From Burkholderiaceae bacterium (GTDB lineage: Bacteria; Pseudomonadota; Gammaproteobacteria; Burkholderiales; Burkholderiaceae): a stretch of 13,402 nt of DNA. The stretch is taken from the NCBI GenBank assembly GCA_947461805.1, contig CANHMJ010000035.1, positions 1-13,402 of the forward strand, given 5' to 3'. Made by a program: the position numbers and the translations under genes. This document shows positions 7,137 to 13,402 of this stretch, piece after piece (the first letter of the stretch is position 1; each line of letters opens with the position of its first letter). The notes below the pieces were generated by a model. That model saw nothing but the letters and a program-made list of their open reading frames with translations, was not told the origin of the DNA and made no database searches.

Positions 7137-7520
7137 ATGCGCCCAACCCTGCACCTTCTTGCAACTTCGCTTATTTCAAGCCTAATGGCCATTTCTGGCT
7201 CCGCCCTAGCCCAAAGTGGAAATTCCCAGGCGCTGAGTCCAGCAGAGCTGAATCGCATTAATAATCAACCGCTTGCTGCCCCCGTTGGCAACCCCGGCAA
7301 ACTAGGCAATGCGGATGCGCGTAAACCCACTTTTGAATACACCGACCCAGGTGGCACTCAAGTCAGGGAATTCCGTGATGCCAATGCGCCGACCGAGGTT
7401 CAAGTCAAAGGCCCCTTAGGTACTTATGAAATGTCGCCCCCCACATCCGTCATGCCAGGGCCGAGCAACCAAAGCAATGACAATTTGCTGAGCGTACCCA
7501 GCATCAGCATTCCGTTTTAA
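7137..7520 (+). CDS. Small exported protein, DUF2782-like
   Basis: A 127-residue protein with a clear Sec signal peptide: hydrophobic residues 5-22, then SALA, with cleavage expected after A25. No lipobox Cys is present, so it is likely periplasmic. The mature part is low in hydrophobics and holds a compact core VREFRDANAPTEVQVKGPLG (residues 76-95) followed by TYEM and a Pro/Ser/Asn-rich tail ending in IPF. This pattern, and the place between divergent polA and thrB, match the DUF2782 family that occupies the same spot in many beta- and gammaproteobacteria. The function is unknown. No Shine-Dalgarno is evident, and the thrB gene follows after 12 bases, so the two are probably co-transcribed. 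Confidence 0.75.
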   Translation: MRPTLHLLATSLISSLMAISGSALAQSGNSQALSPAELNRINNQPLAAPVGNPGKLGNADARKPTFEYTDPGGTQVREFRDANAPTEVQVKGPLGTYEMSPPTSVMPGPSNQSNDNLLSVPSISIPF

Positions 7521-7532
7521 GTCACGTTTCGT

Positions 7533-8528
7533 ATGGCCGTATTTACTCCCGTTGAATTAAGCGATATCACTGAATGGATTTCGACCGACTTTGATATTGG
7601 AGTGGCATCGGCTGTTCGTGGTATTCAGGGCGGGATCGAGAACTCCAATTTTTTTCTAGACACTACAAACGCCCGCGGCCCAAACGAATATGTTTTAACC
7701 ATTTTTGAGCGTTTGTCTGCGGCGCAACTCCCCTATTACCTTGAGCTCATGCGCCACTTGGCCGACAAGGGAATTCCTGTTCCTAGGCCGATCGCGAATC
7801 ACGCGGGCACGATTTTGTTTGCGCTCAAAGGCAAGCCGACTGCAATCGTCAGTAAGTTGGCTGGCGCATCCTGTATGCAACCTGCCTCTACCCACTGTGC
7901 GATGGTTGGTGCAATGCTAGCAAAGATGCATCTCGCTGCCGCTGACTTTTCAGGCCACCAGCCCAATCTTCGTAGCCTTGGCTGGTGGCGCGAGACAGTT
8001 CCAGCGATATTGCCCCACTTGAGCGCCGATCAAAAAGCCTTGCTGGTTGATGAGCTGGCTTTTCAAGAAGCATTTTTTGCATCAGCCACATACCGTGCGC
8101 TTCCAGAAGGCGCTAGCCATTGCGATCTCTTTCGCGACAACGTCTTATTTGAGGGCCAAGGCTCGGGCTTGCGCCTGGGTGGATTTTTTGACTTCTATTT
8201 CGCCGGTACGGATAAGTGGTTATTTGATCTTGCGGTCACCATCAATGATTGGTGCTTACTGGAAGGCGGCGCCCTTGATTACAATCGCACGCAAGCCATA
8301 GTAGATGCGTATCAATCCGTGCGGCCACTCAGCCCAGATGAACTAGCCAGTGTTGTAGCCATGCTGCGGGCTGCGGCCCTGCGTTTTTGGATTTCGCGTT
8401 TGTGGGATTTTTATTTGCCCCGTGATGCGCACCTGTTGACACCCCATGACCCAAGCCACTTTGAGCGGATATTACGTAGCCGCCGCCAATCCACTTCAGG
8501 CAACGTGTTTTCAAAATCGATCCCATAA
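7533..8528 (+). CDS. thrB: Homoserine kinase, APH-fold type
   Basis: The 331-residue enzyme phosphorylates homoserine with ATP to O-phosphohomoserine, the step before threonine synthase, in the cytoplasm. It is the type found in Pseudomonas and Burkholderia, built on the aminoglycoside-phosphotransferase fold and unrelated to the GHMP-kinase ThrB of enteric bacteria. Visible landmarks are GGIENSNFFL (33-42) near the N-terminus, the catalytic loop H196-C-D198-L-F-R-D-N203, and the metal-binding D220 in GFFDFYFAG. The length is normal. It follows the DUF2782-like gene by 12 bases and precedes the membrane protein gene by 9, so a three-gene unit is likely. The ATG lacks a clear Shine-Dalgarno; translation may rely on coupling. 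Confidence 0.93.
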   Translation: MAVFTPVELSDITEWISTDFDIGVASAVRGIQGGIENSNFFLDTTNARGPNEYVLTIFERLSAAQLPYYLELMRHLADKGIPVPRPIANHAGTILFALKGKPTAIVSKLAGASCMQPASTHCAMVGAMLAKMHLAAADFSGHQPNLRSLGWWRETVPAILPHLSADQKALLVDELAFQEAFFASATYRALPEGASHCDLFRDNVLFEGQGSGLRLGGFFDFYFAGTDKWLFDLAVTINDWCLLEGGALDYNRTQAIVDAYQSVRPLSPDELASVVAMLRAAALRFWISRLWDFYLPRDAHLLTPHDPSHFERILRSRRQSTSGNVFSKSIP

Positions 8529-8537
8529 AGCACCCAG

Positions 8538-9329
8538 ATGAAACTCAATCATGTAAATCATAAAGAAGCCATCACCTGGATACGCCAGGGATTTTGGCTT
8601 TTTAAACAAAATCCGCTCGGGTTTTTAATGCTGGTCTTCATGTACATTTTCTTTGCACAGCTATCTATTTTGATTCCAGTGATTGGTGTCTTTGCCGTGC
8701 TCTTAGTAACCCCTGCCCTTTCGGTTGGTTTTATGACCGCATGCCGGCAAGCCATCCAAAAGGAGCGGATTCTGCCTACGGCCTATTTGGCGGCATTTCG
8801 ATTGCCGTCTACATTGGCACGAAAGCGTATTTTGCAACTCGGCCTGATTTACACCGCATGCATCTTAATTTTGAGCTTTTTGGCCAGCCTCATCGTCGAC
8901 TTTGAGGCACTACTGCCGCTCTTGACGAGCGACCAAACCCCCAGCGCTGAGGCTATGGAACAGTTGTACAAATTAGTGTTTGTTGGCGGCGCACTCTACA
9001 TTCCGGTTGCGATGCTGATGTGGTTTGCGCCCCTGCTCGTTGCGTGGGCCGAAATGCCCGTGATGCAAGCGATCTTTTCGAGCTGGATGGCATGCTGGTC
9101 TAATCGTGCTGCCTTTGCCTATTACCTGCTAATTTGGAGCATCGTTCTAGTGGCTCTGCCCATGTTAATTGGCGGTTTATTCGATGCAGTCGGCCTAGGG
9201 AGTATTGCTTCTTATGTCGTTGCACCCATATCGATGGCGGGACTAACGATTATGTATTGTTCTTTCTTTGCAACCTGGAAAGGCTGCTTCACCGACAACA
9301 ATATTGAGCAATTATCGACCGAAGCGTAG
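8538..9329 (+). CDS. Six-helix integral membrane protein, BPSS1780 type, function unknown
   Basis: The 263-residue protein has about six predicted membrane helices (roughly 25-42, 44-66, 98-120, 146-170, 190-214 and 218-245), with a soluble N-terminal head of about 24 residues (ITWIRQGFWLFKQNP). The opening pattern, an amphipathic W-x-x-Q-G-x-W-L-F segment followed by paired helices, matches the BPSS1780 family common in Burkholderiales, which is related in outline to other uncharacterised inner-membrane proteins. No transporter signature, enzyme motif or metal ligands can be seen. It starts nine bases after thrB and ends six bases before the converging uvrD, so it closes the DUF2782-thrB unit. 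A direct role in threonine metabolism is not implied by its sequence. Confidence 0.75.
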   Translation: MKLNHVNHKEAITWIRQGFWLFKQNPLGFLMLVFMYIFFAQLSILIPVIGVFAVLLVTPALSVGFMTACRQAIQKERILPTAYLAAFRLPSTLARKRILQLGLIYTACILILSFLASLIVDFEALLPLLTSDQTPSAEAMEQLYKLVFVGGALYIPVAMLMWFAPLLVAWAEMPVMQAIFSSWMACWSNRAAFAYYLLIWSIVLVALPMLIGGLFDAVGLGSIASYVVAPISMAGLTIMYCSFFATWKGCFTDNNIEQLSTEA

Positions 9330-9335
9330 GCCAGT

Positions 9336-11687
9336 CTAGGCGTCAATCGCCGTGAGCTTGGCAATGCTGAGTTGCAACCATTTCACGCCGTGGCGCTTGA
9401 AGTTCACTTGGGCACGCGCTTCAAGCTCCAGACCCTCTAAGCCAACAACACGACCTTCGCCAAACTTAGTGTGAAAGACCGCTTGGCCGATTGCAAAGGG
9501 ATATCCTGAACGCGGTGGTGCAGCCATCCGCTTGACGGTCTCAGTCGCTTTATTGCGACTACCTAAGCGTGGCGTCTCCATGTCAAACGTATCCATACCC
9601 TCGTTATCGCGCTGACGGGTATAGCCGCCGCCCTGCCAAATGGAGCCCGTGTTACGACTGCCGCCCCAGCGTGCATCGCTTGCTTTTGGTGTCAGCCATT
9701 TCAAGGAATCGGATGGTAACTCTTCCAAAAAACGCGATGGCATGTTGTAGCGCACTTGGCCATGCAACATCCGAGATTGCGTGTGCGATAGGTAAAGGCG
9801 CTCTTTAGCGCGCGTAATCGCCACATACATTAGGCGGCGCTCTTCCTCTAAACCATTGGCTTCGTTGACGCTGTTCTCATGCGGAAATAAACCCTCTTCG
9901 AGGCCCGTGATAAAGACTGCAGTGAACTCAAGTCCTTTGGCCGAGTGCACCGTCATTAACTGAATGGCATCCTGCCCGGCTTGGGCTTGGTTATCGCCTG
10001 CCTCAAGCGAGGCATGGGATAAAAAGCCAGCCAGCGGCGATGCTTCAAGCGTACCCGGGTCGTTTTCTCCAGGCAGTAATGCGGCTTCGGCATTTTGCCC
10101 ATAGCCCTCTTCGGCGATAAAGGCGGTGGCCGCATTCACGAGTTCTTGTAAGTTTTCGACCCGATCTTGGCCTTCGCGCTCGGTCAAATAGTGCTGGATT
10201 AAACCGCTGTGCTGAATTACAAACTCAACCGTTTCTGGCAGGGTGTTGCGGCGGGTTGCCTCACGCATGTGATCCACTAAACGCACAAAACCACCCAAGG
10301 CCGCGCCGGCCTTTCCATCTAAGCTTGAGGCAGCCAAATACAGTGAACATTGCTGCTGGCGCGCTGCATCTTGCAATGCCTCAATCGATCGCGCGCCAAT
10401 GCCGCGCGTTGGAAAATTAACGACCCGAGAAAATGACGTATCGTCATTAGGGTTCTCTAATAGGCGCAAGTAAGCGAGGGCATGTTTAATTTCAGCGCGC
10501 TCAAAAAAGCGTAGACCGCCATATACTCGGTATGGAATCCCCGATGAAAATAAGCCGTGCTCAATAATGCGCGACTGGGCATTACTGCGATAGAGCAAGG
10601 CAATATCGCTGCGCCGCAAGCCCCCATTGACGAGTGCTTTAATCTCATCAATCAGCCAACTCGCCTCCATTCCATCGCTGGCTGCCTCATAGATGCGAAC
10701 CGGCTCGCCATGGCCTGCATCGGTGCGCAGATTTTTACCAAGACGTCCCGTGTTATTGGCAATCAAGTGATTTGCCGAATCCAAAATATGGCCATGCGAG
10801 CGGTAGTTCTGCTCTAGCTTGACCATGATCGGCTGAAACTGATTTTCATAGAGGCGCATATTAGCGACGTCGGCGCCACGGAAAGCATAGATGCTTTGAT
10901 CATCATCGCCTACCGCAAAGACGGCGCTGGCTTTGTCTTTGGTACGGCCGTCGTCGTGACCAGATAGTAGCTTTAACCAGGCGTACTGCAAGGCATTGGT
11001 GTCCTGGAACTCATCGATCAAAATGTGCCGGAAGCGTTCTTGGTAATGGTTGCGAATGGCTTCGTTGTGCTTTAGGAGTTCGTAACTGCGCAGCAAGAGC
11101 TCGGCAAAATCAACGACGCCCTCGCGTTGGCACTGCTGATCATAGGCGTCGTAAAGCTGCGCCATGCGCGCCTGAAAATCATCGCCACTTTCCAAATCGT
11201 GTGCCCGCATGCCGCGCTCCTTGGCGTGCGCAATGAAATATTGCAACTGCTTAGGCGGATACTTTTCATCATCGACCTTGAGGCCCTTTAGAAGCCGCTT
11301 GATTGCCGACAACTGATCTTGGGTATCTAAAATTTGAAAGGTGGAGGGCAATCCAGCATCGCGGTGATGTGCTCGCAGCAGGCGGTTGCAGAGGCCATGA
11401 AACGTGCCAATCCACATCCCGCGGGTATTGATCGGCAGCATCGCACTCAGCCGCATCATCATCTCTTTAGCTGCTTTATTGGTGAATGTCACCGCCAAGA
11501 CCCCAATTGGCGAAACCTGGCCTGTTTGGATGAGCCAAGCAATGCGGGTGGTGAGTACCCGCGTCTTGCCGCTGCCGGCGCCAGCCAAGATCAGGGCGGA
11601 CTGGGCATGGCCATTTTCGGCAACCGGAGGAAGGGTCACTGCCTCGCGTTGTTCTGGGTTTAAGTTCGCGAGTAGGTCTGAATACAT
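9336..11687 (-). CDS. uvrD: UvrD/PcrA-type DNA helicase II
   Basis: The 783-residue superfamily 1A helicase unwinds DNA 3'-5' in nucleotide excision and mismatch repair. Motifs run in order: Q-motif region LNPEQREAV (9-17), Walker A AGAGSGKT (35-42), DEFQD (225-229), GDDDQSIYAFRGA (260-272), LEQNYRS (291-297), VHSAKGLEF (580-588) and RRLMYVAITRAK (617-628). After a Gly/Arg-rich linker (about 665-725), the C-terminal part 733-780 (AVFHTKFGEGRVVGL) is the Tudor-like module that in PcrA/UvrD contacts RNA polymerase, which argues for UvrD rather than Rep. The ATG at 11687 gives a normal family N-terminus. There is no strong Shine-Dalgarno; the expected transcript start falls on or beside the ATG. 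It converges on the membrane protein gene with a six-base gap. Confidence 0.95.
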   Translation of the reverse strand: MYSDLLANLNPEQREAVTLPPVAENGHAQSALILAGAGSGKTRVLTTRIAWLIQTGQVSPIGVLAVTFTNKAAKEMMMRLSAMLPINTRGMWIGTFHGLCNRLLRAHHRDAGLPSTFQILDTQDQLSAIKRLLKGLKVDDEKYPPKQLQYFIAHAKERGMRAHDLESGDDFQARMAQLYDAYDQQCQREGVVDFAELLLRSYELLKHNEAIRNHYQERFRHILIDEFQDTNALQYAWLKLLSGHDDGRTKDKASAVFAVGDDDQSIYAFRGADVANMRLYENQFQPIMVKLEQNYRSHGHILDSANHLIANNTGRLGKNLRTDAGHGEPVRIYEAASDGMEASWLIDEIKALVNGGLRRSDIALLYRSNAQSRIIEHGLFSSGIPYRVYGGLRFFERAEIKHALAYLRLLENPNDDTSFSRVVNFPTRGIGARSIEALQDAARQQQCSLYLAASSLDGKAGAALGGFVRLVDHMREATRRNTLPETVEFVIQHSGLIQHYLTEREGQDRVENLQELVNAATAFIAEEGYGQNAEAALLPGENDPGTLEASPLAGFLSHASLEAGDNQAQAGQDAIQLMTVHSAKGLEFTAVFITGLEEGLFPHENSVNEANGLEEERRLMYVAITRAKERLYLSHTQSRMLHGQVRYNMPSRFLEELPSDSLKWLTPKASDARWGGSRNTGSIWQGGGYTRQRDNEGMDTFDMETPRLGSRNKATETVKRMAAPPRSGYPFAIGQAVFHTKFGEGRVVGLEGLELEARAQVNFKRHGVKWLQLSIAKLTAIDA

Positions 11688-11693
11688 TACGCC

Positions 11694-11703
11694 AATTATA
11701 ATT
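11694..11703. promoter_or_regulatory. Palindromic bidirectional -10 element between uvrD and valS
   Basis: AATTATAATT is its own reverse complement. It contains a perfect TATAAT on the plus strand (11697-11702) and another on the minus strand (11700-11695), overlapping by four bases. The uvrD ATG begins eight bases past the minus-strand box and the valS ATG ten bases past the plus-strand box. No -35 match is seen at 16-18 base spacing on either side, where such boxes would fall inside the opposite gene. The whole gap between the two start codons is 24 bases. Confidence 0.65.
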
Positions 11704-11711
11704 TGACTCTT

Positions 11712-13402
11712 ATGCCTATCTCCCCGAATACCCCTGAATCAAGCCCAGCCCAGTCCCAAGCAGAATCGTCTGCTGGAGTGGAGCTAGCCAAATCATACGA
11801 ACCCTCCCCAATCGAAGCATTTTGGGGTCCGGAATGGGAAAAGCGCGGAATTGCTAGCGCCACCCTCGACGACGATAAAGCGGACTTCAGCATTCAGCTG
11901 CCCCCGCCCAATGTCACAGGCACGTTGCATATGGGTCACGCGTTTAATCAAACCATCATGGATGGTCTGGTGCGTCATGCCCGTATGTCTGGCAAAAATA
12001 CCTTGTGGGTTCCAGGAACCGACCATGCTGGCATTGCCACCCAAATCGTCGTGGAGCGCCAGCTCGATGCGCAAAAAGTATCCCGCCATGATTTAGGTCG
12101 CGATGCTTTTTTAGAAAAAGTATGGGAGTGGAAAGAAAGTTCTGGCTCGACCATTACTCGGCAAATTCGGCGCCTAGGTGCATCGATTGATTGGAGTCGG
12201 GAGTATTTCACGATGGACGACAAAATGTCGGCCTCAGTTGTGGAAGTTTTTGTCCGCCTGCATGAGCAAGGATTAATTTACCGCGGTAAGCGCCTGGTGA
12301 ACTGGGACCCTCAGTTGGGTACAGCGGTTTCGGATCTCGAGGTAGTGAGCGAAGAGGAAGACGGTAGCATGTGGCACATCCGCTACCCCCTCTGCGACGG
12401 TTCTGGCTCGCTGGTGGTAGCAACAACTCGCCCAGAAACCCTTTTGGGTGACGTTGCAGTGATGGTCAATCCCAATGATGAGCGCTATCGCCATCTGATT
12501 GGTCAATCGGTAACCCTACCGCTGTGTAATCGCACCATCCCTATCATTGCCGACGATTACGTTGACCTGGAGTTTGGTACCGGCGTTGTGAAGGTAACTC
12601 CAGCGCATGACTTTAATGACTACGCCGTTGGTCAGCGCCATCAACTTCCCCTCATCAATATTCTGACGCTCGATGCCAAGATCAATGAGAATGCGCCTAC
12701 CCCATACCAAGGCCTTGATCGCTTTGAGGCCCGTAAGCGCGTCGTTGCTGATTTAGAAGCAGGTGGTTTTTTAGAAAAGGTACAACCCCATAAATTGATG
12801 GTGCCGCGCGGCGACCGCACACAGGTGATCATTGAGCCCATGTTGACCGATCAATGGTTTGTGGCGGTTTCTAAGCCATCGCAAGACAATGCGTATAAAC
12901 CGGGTGCATCGATTGCGGGTGCTGCATTGCATGCGGTCACGAGTGGCGACATTAAATTGGTCCCTGAAAACTGGAACAGCACCTACAACCAGTGGTTAGA
13001 AAATATTCAGGATTGGTGCATTTCCCGGCAATTGTGGTGGGGCCATCAGATTCCAGCATGGTATGGCGATGATGGGCAGATTTTCGTAGCGCGATCCGAA
13101 GCCGAGGCCAAAGTAAAAGCCCTAGCTGCTGGCTATACCGAAACACTCACGCGCGATCCAGATGTACTCGATACCTGGTTTAGCTCTGCGCTTGTGCCCT
13201 TTAGTGCGCTGGGCTGGCCTAAAGAAACCCCAGAGCTCAAACATTTCCTCCCCTCATCTGTATTGGTTACTGGCTTTGACATCATTTTCTTTTGGGTGGC
13301 GCGCATGGTCATGATGACCTGCCATTTCACGGGCAAGGTGCCGTTTCATACCGTCTATGTTCATGGTCTGGTACGGGATGCGGAAGGCCAGAAGATGAGT
13401 AA
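11712..13402 (+). CDS. valS: Valyl-tRNA synthetase, N-terminal 563 residues, cut by window edge
   Basis: This class I synthetase charges tRNA-Val in the cytoplasm. The frame is open to the window end. After a variable Ser/Pro/Gln-rich leader of about 23 residues come SYEPSPIEAFWGPEWEKRG, the nucleotide motif PPPNVTGTLHMGH (H73-H76) and the CP1 editing domain with TTRPETLLGD (238-247) and GTGVVKVTPAHDFNDYAVG (289 onward, D300 and D303). Next are DWCISRQLWWGHQIPAWY, LDTWFSSAL and FDIIFFWVARM. The last bases encode K561-M562-S563, the start of the KMSKS loop, so roughly the final 400 residues (anticodon-binding domain and C-terminal coiled coil) are missing. The ATG at 11712 has no Shine-Dalgarno but fits near-leaderless transcription; an in-frame GTG at 11778 is the main alternative. 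Preserved editing residues suggest threonine rejection is intact. Confidence 0.97.
   Translation, partial: MPISPNTPESSPAQSQAESSAGVELAKSYEPSPIEAFWGPEWEKRGIASATLDDDKADFSIQLPPPNVTGTLHMGHAFNQTIMDGLVRHARMSGKNTLWVPGTDHAGIATQIVVERQLDAQKVSRHDLGRDAFLEKVWEWKESSGSTITRQIRRLGASIDWSREYFTMDDKMSASVVEVFVRLHEQGLIYRGKRLVNWDPQLGTAVSDLEVVSEEEDGSMWHIRYPLCDGSGSLVVATTRPETLLGDVAVMVNPNDERYRHLIGQSVTLPLCNRTIPIIADDYVDLEFGTGVVKVTPAHDFNDYAVGQRHQLPLINILTLDAKINENAPTPYQGLDRFEARKRVVADLEAGGFLEKVQPHKLMVPRGDRTQVIIEPMLTDQWFVAVSKPSQDNAYKPGASIAGAALHAVTSGDIKLVPENWNSTYNQWLENIQDWCISRQLWWGHQIPAWYGDDGQIFVARSEAEAKVKALAAGYTETLTRDPDVLDTWFSSALVPFSALGWPKETPELKHFLPSSVLVTGFDIIFFWVARMVMMTCHFTGKVPFHTVYVHGLVRDAEGQKMS

Noticed and set aside
11703..11708. 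TTGACT resembling a -35 box on the plus strand just before valS
   Set aside because: No -10-like hexamer follows at 16-18 bases, and it would place the transcript start inside valS.
1..13402. Possible novel defence, mobile or biosynthetic system
   Set aside because: All eleven genes belong to recognisable core or widely conserved families in compact operons; no recombinase, repeats, toxin-antitoxin pair, reverse transcriptase or atypical nuclease is seen.

Overview
The window reads as ordinary core chromosome of a betaproteobacterium of the order Burkholderiales. The intermediate base composition (nearer 50% than the high GC of Burkholderia) and very tight gene packing suggest a Polynucleobacter-like freshwater member of the Burkholderiaceae. 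This placement rests on protein resemblance and gene order, not on a database search. I see eleven protein genes, two of them cut by the window edges. There is no rRNA or tRNA gene, insertion sequence, prophage, CRISPR array or defence island. No gene-free stretch exceeds about 205 bases.

Layout. Bases 1-305 (minus strand) hold the 5' end of ispA and, just upstream of it, xseB. Bases 306-510 are a divergent control region with a good -10 box, a dyad, a small UUCG hairpin followed by T residues, and a tandem 8-bp repeat. On the plus strand follow a stand-alone Rieske-type oxygenase alpha subunit and a 3-mercaptopyruvate sulfurtransferase (sseA). Convergent to these, on the minus strand, is the likely transcription unit polA, then a Tat-exported dienelactone-hydrolase-like protein, then a ZIP metal transporter whose start codon overlaps the preceding stop. 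Divergent from polA, on the plus strand, lie a small exported DUF2782-like protein, homoserine kinase (thrB) and a six-helix membrane protein of the BPSS1780 type. These converge on uvrD (minus strand). uvrD and valS (plus strand, cut at its KMSKS motif) diverge from a gap of only 24 bases.

How the genes relate. Most are housekeeping: isoprenoid precursors (ispA), DNA repair and replication (xseB, polA, uvrD), threonine synthesis (thrB), valine tRNA charging (valS) and sulfur transfer (sseA). The less understood members are the Rieske oxygenase, the exported hydrolase, the DUF2782-like protein and the BPSS1780-like protein. The most notable non-coding signal is the palindromic AATTATAATT between uvrD and valS. 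It supplies back-to-back, overlapping perfect TATAAT boxes and would leave both messages leaderless or nearly so. I found no convincing undescribed multi-gene system.
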